A DNA stretch of 64,000 nucleotides, taken from positions 1 to 64,000 of the forward strand of contig WBZZ01000782.1 of NCBI GenBank assembly GCA_019918135.1, read 5' to 3'. The stretch's first letter is position 1. The number at the start of each line of letters is the position of its first letter. Both the position numbers and the translations under genes were made by a program. The DNA is from Paulinella micropora (Eukaryota > Cercozoa > Imbricatea > Euglyphida > Paulinellidae). The notes under the pieces were generated by a model. The model was not told the origin of the DNA. It saw only the letters and a program-made list of their open reading frames with translations, and made no database searches. Of this stretch, positions 9,712 through 18,104 are shown piece by piece.

Positions 9712-10245
9712 ATGCCAGTGGAAGAAGCTCTGCTGGCCTGGCCTCTGATCGTTACAACCGCTATCATCGTGGGCTGTGTGCGCTCCTGTTGCAAACGGTT
9801 TTTGCGTCCAACGATCTCGTGCGACCTCGACAAGCCGCTGCCCACACACTACGTGACGCTCGATGACCTCCTCCGGCGGCCTTACCAAGCGCCAAGCGCT
9901 GCAGAAGCTCTTTGCGGACCTGGAGAATTACTGGACAACTGGGGGCTGCTGTCCCTCGGCGAGAGCAAGGACCTGCGCATGCAGTGGAACCTAGGTCTTG
10001 AAAGCCAAGTTGCGACCGTTGAAAAGTTCTTTTTGCCTGCCTACAAGGACGGCAAGCTCGCCGCGTACGTCCAGAGCGAAGCTGGCATCTGGTTTGAGCT
10101 GGCCACCAAGACTCGTGCTCTGACTCCCGCCCTGCAACAACTGCAGCAAAGATTTCTGGCCAAGCAGAGTCTGGCCAAGGACGCTCAGTTCCTGGGACAA
10201 ATTACGCAAGTCATGGAACGCATCTGCCAAGTCATTGTCTTTTAA
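9712..10245 (+). CDS. Hypothetical protein with N-terminal membrane segment, 177 aa
   Basis: From ATG 9712 the protein starts with a short acidic stretch and one clear hydrophobic segment (WPLIVTTAIIVGCV) flanked by Cys and basic residues, followed by about 140 residues of soluble, helix-rich sequence with Gln-rich helices (LQQLQQRFLAKQ). This is the layout of a single-pass membrane or virion-membrane protein. It stands one gene before the capsid region on the same strand. No family is recognised. Confidence 0.5.
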   Translation: MPVEEALLAWPLIVTTAIIVGCVRSCCKRFLRPTISCDLDKPLPTHYVTLDDLLRRPYQAPSAAEALCGPGELLDNWGLLSLGESKDLRMQWNLGLESQVATVEKFFLPAYKDGKLAAYVQSEAGIWFELATKTRALTPALQQLQQRFLAKQSLAKDAQFLGQITQVMERICQVIVF

Positions 10246-10296
10246 ATAAAAATGAAAAATTTAATTTTCATGACTTATCAAGTTTAATTAAGAAAG

Positions 10297-10627
10297 ATGG
10301 GCAAGCGCATGCGAGAAAGGCACGAGCGGCACACGGCCAAGAAGGCCGCCCGCAAGGAAGCCCGCGCCGCCACTGAACAGCGCATAGGGCGCAGAAAGGA
10401 AGAGAGGAGGGAGCGGACCCGCGAAGGGCTGCGACAGTTCGGCAACTCTCAAGTCAGTCACGGGCTTTTTTGGCAAGCAGATCGACAAGGTGACTGACAT
10501 CCCGAAAGAAGCGATGGACACCACCAAGCAGCTAGGCGACAACGCCGAGGGCGGCCTCAAGTCCATGGCACTGCCTTTGGCGGTCGGCTCCGCGGCGATC
10601 GGGGCCGTGGTGATCCTGAAAAAATAA
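10297..10627 (+). pseudogene. Small basic protein with C-terminal membrane segment, broken
   Basis: The N-terminal half is extremely Arg/Lys-rich (HTAKKAARKEARAATEQR). A second frame in the same direction ends in a hydrophobic segment (LPLAVGSAAIGAVVIL) followed by two lysines and a stop. A basic stretch plus a membrane anchor just upstream of the major capsid gene recalls the small DNA-binding or membrane virion proteins of adenovirus-like elements. About one break. Function inferred only from composition and position. Confidence 0.4.
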
Positions 10628-10641
10628 AAAAAATCTTCTTT
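10626..10641 (+). promoter_or_regulatory. A-run + AATCTT promoter motif, copy 5
   Basis: AAAAAAAATCTTCTTT immediately before the major capsid gene (ATG 10661). Confidence 0.65.
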
Positions 10642-10660
10642 GTCCTTAGTATCGTATACG

Positions 10661-12480
10661 ATGTCTTCCGCCACCGTCGTCGTGCCCCCTGCTAGCAAGC
10701 AGCAGAAAATCGCCACCGGTAAGAGGGCGCGTAACGGCCAGGAGATCTTGATTGATCCCGAGCACGCCCGCGCGATCATTGCACTCCCTTGCTGGACGCA
10801 GACGGTCATGGCGCCCGCCGCCGCGACCTCGGCGCTGAGCAACACCGCTTTTTTTAGCTTTATCCTCGAGAACAACCAGTCTGGCGCGATCCATGACGCG
10901 ACGCTGCGTTTCAAGATCGCGTTCACGACCAGCGGCAGCCAGCCGACCGACTCACATGTTTTGCCTACCACTCAGTGGTTCGAAATAATTGAGTACATCG
11001 ACCGCCTGACGGGCACTGAAATCGCGCGCTATCACGGCGACATGATGCACTTGATACTCAACACGCTAGAGGCCATCGACCAGATCGCCGACATGGTCAA
11101 CATGAACCCCAAGACAGGCAAGATCAGCGGCCGCCAGTGGGAAAACAACGACGAGCAGGACTTCTACTTGCCCCTGCTGCACACTTGGCTTAACGGCATG
11201 GACCTGGACCTGAGCACGCTGCGTGGCGACCTCGAAATCAGGTTCTATCCGCGCGGTTCGATCTTCGTGGCGTCCCAGTCGGCAGTCAACGGCCAGTCCG
11301 CGCCCGCCGTGCCTTGCACTGCCAGCTTGAGCGAGATCCGCTTCATCACGGGCTGCACGCAGCTGCCGAACGGCATGCGCCTGGGCAGGAGCCCGCTGAA
11401 GCAGGGCAAGGTCGCTGAGCAGAAGTACATCGACTTTGTGCAGTACACTGCCTACGCCCAGCGCATCAAGCCCTCTGACCGGTTGGCTATTGATTTGGAC
11501 CAATTCTCGCACCACTCCGGCGGGCTGTTTGTCTTCATCCGCAAATCAGGCGACCAGACCGCGTACGGAGACGCCACGACCTAGTACTACCCGCAGTACA
11601 CGTACGACAACACGGGCGCTTGATGACCTACGACATGTTGGGCGACGCAACGACAATTGATTTGGAAGACGTGCACGGTAGATCGCAGATGGGCGAAGGC
11701 ACCCCGATCGATGAGCGCTTTTTCCGTGAGGAGACGATGGGCCAGCTAGTGCGCAGCTCCTACCTGAAGTCCAACGGCGTGTACATGATCCCGTTCAGCA
11801 ACGACCCCAAGGCCATGTTAGACGGAGTCATGGACGGCTACAAGACCTTTGTCGGCAACCGCGAGCGCCTGGTGATCAACGCCGGCCCCGCGCCGCGCGC
11901 CGCGACCGTCGCGTACAAGTACGGGGCTTGGTACTCCAATACTGCAGTGTTTGCCCTGAACGACACCAACCGCCTGACCGTGGACTTCAAGGGCGTGACG
12001 GTGGCCGTCCTCAACATCGACTCTGACCTCACTTTCGCCAGAATTACCGACCGGCGCTACACGTCGCCTGCCACGGCCGCGTTGACGAACCTCAACACCT
12101 TGCTGGCTAGCTCGAGCTGGCTGCGCGCGTGCGGGGTCAAGATCAAGTTTAGTAACACACGAGCTGGCGCGACCAGCACGGTCGACTGGGAGGCCAATGC
12201 GGCGATGGAGTACACCGCGTCCGTCACGGACCTGAACGACCAGCCCGTGCTCTGGTCCCGCGGAGACGTCCACCAGCTGAAGCTGAAGTTCCAGCAGGCG
12301 CCAGACACATCCGCGGCTACTTACAACGCCCAAGAAGAGATGGTCGTCAGCGCCGCCACTTCGGGCAAACGAGGTGTGGTCGATGGTCTATACGACATTA
12401 CGATCTATTCGGCGTACTTCAAGTACTTGCACGAAAGCAATGGTAGCCTGGAGTTGGCGTCGGTTAAAAAATTCTTAGAC
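10661..12480 (+). pseudogene. Major capsid protein (double jelly roll), broken
   Basis: About 600 codons from ATG 10661 (MSSATVVVPPASKQQKIATG). The size, the beta-rich sequence with Asn/Thr/Gly turns, the basic N-terminal arm and the position between virion-type genes fit the double-jelly-roll major capsid protein of PLVs, Polintons and virophages, which forms the pseudohexagonal capsomers. Stretches such as EIRFYPRGSIFVASQSAV and ARYHGDMMHLILNTLEAI are typical in character. It has a promoter-motif copy 20 bases upstream and a small membrane-protein gene directly downstream. About one break. The call rests on size, composition and context; a structure-based comparison would settle it. Confidence 0.65.
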
Positions 12481-12511
12481 TGTGTATTTAAATTAAAGAG
12501 CGTGAGTGAAA

Positions 12512-12640
12512 ATGGACCTGTTCGTGGTGGCAATCATCGCCGTCTTAGTGATCGGGGTGGCCGGGTGTGTTATTATCCTGTACTTTCCAGTGAGGTGTCC
12601 GGACGAGAGAGTGGTGGCACCGGCCGTCCCAGACGTTTAA
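12512..12640 (+). CDS. Small single-pass membrane protein, 42 aa
   Basis: ATG 12512 to TAA 12640 encodes MDLFVVAIIAVLVIGVAGC followed by a few more hydrophobic residues and a short charged, Pro-rich tail. One transmembrane helix fills most of it. It sits between the capsid gene and the HMG-box gene on the same strand, after the A/T-rich spacer TTTAAATTAAAGAG. Small membrane proteins of this kind are common in dsDNA viruses with internal membranes or holin-like functions; the role here is unknown. Confidence 0.5.
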   Translation: MDLFVVAIIAVLVIGVAGCVIILYFPVRCPDERVVAPAVPDV

Positions 12641-12654
12641 GGTTTTTTATCAGA

Positions 12655-12672
12655 GAAAAAAAAGAATCTTCT
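12655..12672 (+). promoter_or_regulatory. A-run + AATCTT promoter motif, copy 6
   Basis: AAAAAAAAGAATCTTCTT, 39 bases before the HMG-box gene (ATG 12712). Confidence 0.6.
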
Positions 12673-12711
12673 TGATGCCCTATTATAACAAAGGACAAGA
12701 GCAAACTAAAG

Positions 12712-13002
12712 ATGTCTTCCAACTGCACGACTTGTGGACAAGCTACCGCCGCTGCTGCTCCCGCCAAGCTCGAGCGCAAGCCCCGCGCGCCGTCCGCGTA
12801 CAACACCTTTTTCAAGGAGCAGATGGCCACGCCCGAAGTCAAGGCGATGGCTCATAAAGAACGCATGGCGTACATCAGCTCGAAATGGAACCAACAGAAG
12901 GCGGCTGCTCCTGCTCCTTCTTCCGCACCCCAACAGGCACAGCAATCGGCAGCGAGCGAGGCACTCCCTGCTGGACGCCCTGCCCTCGTGCGGCCCCTCT
13001 GA
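12712..13002 (+). CDS. HMG-box-like DNA-binding protein, 96 aa
   Basis: From ATG 12712: a short N-terminus with a CxxC pair (NCTTCGQ), a basic linker, then KPRAPSAYNTFFKEQM followed by AHKERMAYISSKWNQQK, the first and later helices of an HMG/YABBY-like box. An Ala/Gln/Pro-rich tail ends it. HMG-box proteins bend and compact DNA, and large DNA viruses encode similar ones. A short domain of about 45 residues is clear. It could act on genome packaging or late transcription. It lies between the capsid gene and the resolvase gene. Confidence 0.65.
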   Translation: MSSNCTTCGQATAAAAPAKLERKPRAPSAYNTFFKEQMATPEVKAMAHKERMAYISSKWNQQKAAAPAPSSAPQQAQQSAASEALPAGRPALVRPL

Positions 13003-13115
13003 CCAGCGCACAGAATGCAAGACCAAAGGCGTCACTCAAGTGATCTGACTCTGTGAGGCATTTAGTCTCGCCAGTTACATTAAAACTTTCTACGAGGTTT
13101 TACTTTGGCTTGAAT

Positions 13116-13493
13116 TTAGTATTTCCCTTTAACTCGACCGGATATAGTCGACGTAAGCGAGAAAAAGCAACTGAACTTGAACGAGCTCTGATAGTAAAGT
13201 AGCTCCTTGGCGCCAAGTGCCAGCATCGTTGCGCCGGCTGCCGCTTGAATCAAGAGGTTGTCGGGTTTTGTGTTTGCTCTCCCGAAATTTTGGTCCTCGA
13301 CGTTGTGCACTTCCTCGATCGAGTGCAGGCACGCTGACAGCGACTTGGTCTTGAAGCTGTCAGTGTCGGCCTGTATGGCAATGCTCAGCACGCTGGCATA
13401 AGTGACTGCGATGGCGTTGGTGCTGTTGTTTTTCTCGAGCACTACCACTCCAAGATTTCTCAGCCCCTGGTCGATTGACACGACTTTTTTCAT
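13116..13493 (-). CDS. RuvC-like Holliday junction resolvase, 125 aa
   Basis: The N-terminus MKKVVSIDQGLRNLGVVVLE matches the RNase H-fold start of viral RuvC/A22-type resolvases (IDxGxxNxG with the first catalytic Asp). A later segment (VEDQNFGRANTKPDN, then LLIQAAAGATMLALGAKE) fits the second acidic residue and following helix. These enzymes resolve branched replication intermediates before packaging. At 125 residues it is shorter than the usual 150-180, so the C-terminus may be reduced. It is on the minus strand, convergent with the HMG-box gene; its upstream side is a pyrimidine-rich spacer shared with the next minus-strand gene. Confidence 0.65.
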   Translation of the reverse strand: MKKVVSIDQGLRNLGVVVLEKNNSTNAIAVTYASVLSIAIQADTDSFKTKSLSACLHSIEEVHNVEDQNFGRANTKPDNLLIQAAAGATMLALGAKELLYYQSSFKFSCFFSLTSTISGRVKGKY

Positions 13494-13541
13494 TTTCTTC
13501 CCTCCCCCTTTTGTTTTGATACGAGACGAACTTTCTTTTTT

Positions 13542-14723
13542 TCACACGTCCTCGTACCAGCCCAAGCTCAGATGCACGTCTGCAGTGCCGGAAGTAGTGC
13601 TGGCCGCAATGCAGAGCACTTCGCCGGGCCCGACGGCGATGTTGAGCCTGCTTAGGTCGAGACTGGCCGATGCCAAGCCCGTGGCCGACACGACGCACGC
13701 GGCCACGGCATTGCCACTAGACACCGTGACCAAGCTTGCGGAGTACTCAGTGTTGGAGGCCGCGTCGTGGTTCGCGTAGGTCGGCGCGCTGCCGAACGTG
13801 GCTTGCGTGAGCACTCGCAGGATCACTGGCTTGGTGCCAGAGACGGCCGTAGCGGTTAACAGGGTCGGGAACAGCAAGTGTTTGTTAGCAGGGGCGCCGA
13901 TCAAGCTCTTGTTGCGGATCACCAGCACGTTACTTTCGGTCGTACCGATGGTCTGCACGTTCGTGCGCGCAAAGCTGAGGCCCAGCTGCCTCACAGGGCC
14001 TTCGACCAGGACGCCGACACTAGCAGTGCGCACCAGGCCTCCCGCGCCGGTAGTCTTGAGCCTGAACGGCAAACTGGCGTTGCTGAGCGAAGGCATCGTG
14101 TTGGCGCCCGCATACTGAATTCGGTGCACTGGGACAAGCACCCCGTCCGACTGCCTCTCGACCGAGAACGTGACGGCCCCAAACCCTAGGTACTGCATCT
14201 GAATCTGAAAGATGTTGCCCTTGGCCCAGTCCTTGCGGTCCATGACGTCGTCGCCGCCCAGGCAGTTGTTAAGGTTCCAGTCTTTCTGGTCGATGTAAGT
14301 GTCGACAGTCGCGTTGCGGTGCAAGATCCGCAGCCTATTAGTTCGCGTCTGGTCCTGGACATAGAAGAAGCCGTTGTTGTCGTCTCCTAAGCCAACCATG
14401 GCAGAATTAGCCACGTTGGGCGTGGCAGGGAACAGCGCCGTGAAGCGGCAGACAAGCCCTTGTCCCGCGCGGTACTTACAGCGACGAAGCTTTTCAGCTT
14501 GTGCGGCGCCGCTGAGCGACAACAGGCCGGCGGCAGTGGTCACGGAGCCAGAGGTCGCGAACTTGCGCGAGTTCAGGGTGCCGGTGTAAGGGAAAGTCTC
14601 CTGCACTAGCGGGGTAGACTCCGCGACCCTGTGCTCGCCAAATGCCGTGACCATGCTAGGCAGCGGTTTGGTCTCGACCACATCCTCCAGGCGCAGGCGC
14701 TTGTTGCCGCTGAGCGTCAGCAT
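13542..14723 (-). CDS. Virion surface-type protein, 393 aa, shared with the Polinton
   Basis: Uninterrupted minus-strand frame (MLTLSGNKRLRLEDVVETKP). Its middle has YRAGQGLVCRFTALFP, DWAKGNIFQIQMQYLGFGAV and SFSVE-like strands that closely match the 417-aa Polinton protein at 44079-45332 (YRTGMGVLCRFTALW, DWTKGNVFQIQFQYLGFGAI). The sequence is beta-rich with Thr/Ser/Asn repeats, as expected for a virion surface or fibre-base protein. The function is inferred. It is one of the few large genes in this element that is still open, and it neighbours the penton-like gene in divergent orientation. Confidence 0.6.
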   Translation of the reverse strand: MLTLSGNKRLRLEDVVETKPLPSMVTAFGEHRVAESTPLVQETFPYTGTLNSRKFATSGSVTTAAGLLSLSGAAQAEKLRRCKYRAGQGLVCRFTALFPATPNVANSAMVGLGDDNNGFFYVQDQTRTNRLRILHRNATVDTYIDQKDWNLNNCLGGDDVMDRKDWAKGNIFQIQMQYLGFGAVTFSVERQSDGVLVPVHRIQYAGANTMPSLSNASLPFRLKTTGAGGLVRTASVGVLVEGPVRQLGLSFARTNVQTIGTTESNVLVIRNKSLIGAPANKHLLFPTLLTATAVSGTKPVILRVLTQATFGSAPTYANHDAASNTEYSASLVTVSSGNAVAACVVSATGLASASLDLSRLNIAVGPGEVLCIAASTTSGTADVHLSLGWYEDV

Positions 14724-14808
14724 ATTTTTTTCCCTCTTGCACTACACTAGTGACAACATTTAATTTTTTTTTATTCCCGAAATGAGCGGCCTGCGCAACA
14801 TTTCGTAG

Positions 14809-15615
14809 ATGAACATCCTGGTCCGGTCGAAAGACCGCGACCGGGTGCAAGGCTCGGGCGATTCGGCCGAGTTCCGGCTGTCGCTGTCGGAAGCGATCCA
14901 AGGGAAATACAAGTTAATTTGGGCGACTATCCCGAACGCTAGTACGTACAACATCAACTCCAAGAACAACAAGCTTTACTTAAACTCCACGGCCACGGGC
15001 GACGTGACCATCACGATTCCGTCGCAAAATTATACAGGCGAGACCCTGGCCGACACGCTACAATCGCTTTTAATCAACGAGGGCTTTGTACAAGTAGGAC
15101 AGACGATCGGAGTGGTTTATCTCGACACCAAGCTCAAGCTGCAGTTCACGCTGTCTGGAGGAGCAGAGTTCAACATCTACAGCAAAAGCGGCGACGACAG
15201 TGCACACGCAGTGCTAGGCTTCCCGACTTCTGCCCAGAACGAGCTCTTTTCGCTGACGTCGGGCCAGGCCACCGTCTTGCCGCAAGTCGTGGCGTTAGGT
15301 ATACCGACTTCCCTAGGCATCAAGATCAAGGAATGCTCAAGTCTGGCCTACTCGACTGGCGGCAACTACGAGGAAGTGTCTCTGACGGGCGCGGTCTCGC
15401 GCGGCGCGAAAGTTCAATCAGGCAGCCTGATCATCCCTTTCCTGGCCTCGTCAGGGGGCTACCAGTCGTCGGCTCAGGACCGGCACGACCAGTACGTGGT
15501 GTTTCCGACGCTGACGAAGTACTTGCACCTGCAGGTGTGTAACCCTGACACCAGGGACAAGGTGGACTTGAATGGGGCGGACTGGGAGATGCTGCTGTCG
15601 AAAGCCGGTTGCTGA
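14809..15615 (+). CDS. Penton-like minor capsid protein, 268 aa
   Basis: From ATG 14809: MNILVRSKDRDRVQGSGDSA followed by a beta-rich body. The strands DVTITIPSQNYTGETLADTL and the LGF motif near residue 140 align with the Polinton penton-like protein at 41656-42471 (ITIPDGNYTMNNLKNKL, MGF). In Polintons and PLVs this gene encodes the single-jelly-roll protein at capsid vertices. Length 268 against 271 in the Polinton copy. It is uninterrupted, with its start shortly after an AT-rich divergent spacer (14722-14808). Confidence 0.65.
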   Translation: MNILVRSKDRDRVQGSGDSAEFRLSLSEAIQGKYKLIWATIPNASTYNINSKNNKLYLNSTATGDVTITIPSQNYTGETLADTLQSLLINEGFVQVGQTIGVVYLDTKLKLQFTLSGGAEFNIYSKSGDDSAHAVLGFPTSAQNELFSLTSGQATVLPQVVALGIPTSLGIKIKECSSLAYSTGGNYEEVSLTGAVSRGAKVQSGSLIIPFLASSGGYQSSAQDRHDQYVVFPTLTKYLHLQVCNPDTRDKVDLNGADWEMLLSKAGC

Positions 15616-15650
15616 CAGAGTGGCCGCCGGCCCAACAATCGCACATTTTT

Positions 15651-15662
15651 TTAAAATCTTGT
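15651..15662 (+). promoter_or_regulatory. AATCTT promoter motif, copy 7
   Basis: TTAAAATCTTGT, 19 bases before ATG 15682; the A-run is shorter than in other copies. Confidence 0.5.
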
Positions 15663-15681
15663 GGCCGCAGTTAAAAAGAAC

Positions 15682-16355
15682 GATGGACGATGATAAAATC
15701 CTGGCGATGCGGTCGCATTCGAACGAGAATCATGACTCTGACGACAGCGACGTCAAGCGAGAGGAAGAGAAGTGGTCTTCGAGGCACGAGTCCTACTTTG
15801 CCAGCGTGGTGGACGAATGCGCGCTGCACGCGAGGCTGAGCAACTCGGCGGGCTACTACTACTACAACCGCTTTCTGTTGTTTGGCTTGTTGGCCACTAT
15901 CGTGCCGGCGATCTGTTCGATTATCGTGGGAAATTTCGGCTTCAAGGCGTGCGGAGCAGGCCGGACGGGCTATGATTGGGTCAGCATCACGTGTTTAATC
16001 TTGGTAGCCATCATCTCAGGCATCAACAGCTTTTTCAACTTTGGGCAAAAAGCAGAGCGCCACTTCTCCTGCGAGATCCTTTTTGAAATGGTCAAGAACG
16101 AGCTCTCAATCGAGATGGCCAAGAAGAGGCGCTTTAGATTAGCAGCGGACGTGCTGCTGGTCAAGATTACCATGGCCCTGGAGAAAGTGCGCTCGAACGA
16201 ACAGGTTATACCGGGCCCGGTGTTGTGGGCGCACGCCTGGACCGCGAGAAGCTGGCCAAAGCGCGCGCACAGATGGTGACGAGCGGCAAACCGGTCAGGC
16301 TTCACCAGGGCACGCCCGTGACGCTGGGCAGACACTTGATCCCGATGCATACATG
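15682..16355 (+). pseudogene. SLATT-like two-helix membrane protein, broken at the 3' side
   Basis: After an acidic N-terminus the protein has a helix rich in Tyr (AGYYYYNRFLLFG), two transmembrane segments separated by a short polar loop (first ending VPAICSIIVGN, second CLILVAIISGINSFF) and a long C-terminal helix. This is the SLATT-domain layout known from bacterial defence systems and from large DNA viruses. The role in viruses is unclear; pore formation or membrane remodelling is possible. About one break near the end. It overlaps slightly with the 3' end of a minus-strand gene. Confidence 0.5.
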
Positions 16356-16696
16356 ACCGTGCAGACCTTGGGACACAGCTCGCAGCAGTTGGAAGCGAGG
16401 GCGGCCTTCACGAGCTCCCAGATGACATCGACCACTGGCAGGATCAGCTTGTCCACGTTGTCGTCAGGACACAAGTCCACGAGCACGGAAATGAGGATCT
16501 GCTTCTTCTCCTCGCCAGTATGATTAGTATAGAGAGCAAGGTACTTGATCCCGTGAACAATGAGCTGCGGCACTGACTGCCAACTGAAATCACTGTAGCT
16601 GCGCTTGAGCTCGAGTGCGAGCTCGTGTGAGGTTACGGTGATGGACTCTTGCGACGAGGGCATCAGCCGTTGTTCGGTCTTACGTCTTTGCAACAT
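16295..16696 (-). CDS. Hypothetical protein, 133 aa
   Basis: Minus-strand frame with a likely start at 16696 (MLQRRKTEQRLMPSSQES). It is mostly helical, with SVPQLIVHGIKYLALYTNH and ILISVLVDLCPDDNVDKLIL, then a Cys-rich end. It starts from a compact divergent promoter (16697-16767) shared with the ribonucleotide reductase gene; that spacer holds AAAAAAAATATATTCTCT. The last 20 or so codons overlap the SLATT-like gene remnant. The helical region recalls short conserved proteins of large DNA viruses, but I cannot name a family. Confidence 0.45.
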   Translation of the reverse strand: MLQRRKTEQRLMPSSQESITVTSHELALELKRSYSDFSWQSVPQLIVHGIKYLALYTNHTGEEKKQILISVLVDLCPDDNVDKLILPVVDVIWELVKAALASNCCELCPKVCTVMYASGSSVCPASRACPGEA

Positions 16697-16767
16697 GATC
16701 TGTTCTTTTGTTCTGTTGTGCCGACAAGAAAAAAAATATATTCTCTCTTTTACTGTTAAAAGAGGGA

Positions 16768-17785
16768 TGGCCTTGCTGAAGCTGGACAACCGGCAGCTGA
16801 ACGAATTATGGACACTGAAGAAAAGCTGCTCGTGCCGGAAGAATCGCGGTTTTGTCTCTTTCCCATCAGGCGCCCGGACCTGTATTCATTATATTAAGCT
16901 TCCCTGCGCTCGTTCTGGACGGCAGACGAGCTTGATCTGAGCCGGGAACAGGCCGATTTCAAGAAACTGAGTGCGGACGAACAGCATTTTATTAAGATGG
17001 TGCTAGGTTTTTTTGCTAGCTCGGACGGCATCATTCAAGAGAACCTGGCCGCCAATTTCTTGGCCGAAGTGCAATATTCTGAAGCTAGACTTTTTTATTC
17101 TTACCAGATCTTTAACGAGGCCGAACACTCGCGGACCTACAGCCTGTTGATCGATACGATCATCAGCGACCAGCAAGAGAAGGACAAGCTGTTCAATGCG
17201 ATCACGCAGGTCCCGACCGTCGCACAAAAAGCCAAGTGGGCGCTGCAGTGGCTCAGCCCGGCCCGGTCTTCGTTTGCCAAGCGCCTGGTGGCGTTCGCTT
17301 GTGTGGAACTTGTCCAGTTCGCCTCTTCTTTCGCCTCCATCTTTTGGCTGAAACAAAAGCACCCGGGCCTGCTGCAGGGCTTGTGCACCAGCAACGAGTT
17401 TATTGCGCGGGACGAGACACAGCACGGCCTGTTTGCGTGCCACTTGTACAAGCACCACGTGTCGAACAAGCTGCAGATGTCGCGCATTTTCCAGATTGTG
17501 GCTGGCTGTGTCGAAGTCAAACGGAGGTTCATCAGCGAGTCGCTGCCGGTGGCCCTGTTAGGCCTGAACGCCACGCTGATGGAACGGTACGTTGAGTTCG
17601 TGGCTGACGGTCTGCTGCAGAACTTGGGCCTGAGCGAAAAGCTGTACGGAGTGGCCAAGTGCCCGCTGCCGTTCATGGAACAACTGGGCGTGGTAGGCAA
17701 AACGAACTTTTTCGAGAAAAGAGTGAGCGAGTACGCGCGGGCGCTGGCCAAGGAGCCGGAATGGGGCCTAGACCAGGACTTCTAG
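16768..17785 (+). pseudogene. Class I ribonucleotide reductase small subunit (R2), broken
   Basis: Ribonucleotide reductase R2 holds the di-iron/tyrosyl radical used to make dNTPs. The frame includes SSDGIIQENLAANF, SEARLFYSYQIFNEAEHSRTY (first Glu and His ligands) and SNEFIARDETQHGLFACHLY (second Glu/His set), in family order and spacing, and ends near LGLNATLMERYVEFVADGL. Total length, about 320 codons, is normal. About one break in the N-terminal part. Plus-strand gene behind a divergent promoter. R2 is frequent in giant viruses but unusual for PLV-sized elements. No large-subunit gene is visible in the window. Confidence 0.8.
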
Positions 17786-18064
17786 CCATTGATGGTGTCA
17801 GGCATCTCTACGATCGTCTCTTCTAGTGCCATTTCGGCCTCGACGGCCGCGTGGGCGGCAGACTCGGCGGCCGCCTCCGCCTCCTCTTCTTGCTGGATCA
17901 ACTGCTTGATCTGCAGGCGTGTCTCCCTGCAACCACAGACTTTTTCACAGAGCACAATCTGCAGCTGTAACTTCTCTCATTCTACTGCCAGGATCCGGCG
18001 GCGAGCCAGGCAGGCGGCCAGCTCGTTCTCGTTCTCGGTTAGTGCTTGTCGCAAAGCGTCCATT
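17786..18064 (-). pseudogene. Small coiled-coil protein gene, broken
   Basis: Minus-strand coding-like sequence from about 18064, beginning MDALRQALTENENELAACLA and continuing with Gln/Glu/Ala-rich heptad-like sequence (EEEAEAAAESAAHAAVEAEM). It is convergent with the ribonucleotide reductase gene and directly follows the fibre gene on the same strand. A coiled-coil trimerisation or scaffold role is possible. About one break. Confidence 0.4.
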
Positions 18065-18104
18065 TCTTTTTACTTAAAAAATACAGACTCGAAAGAAAAA
18101 AAAA

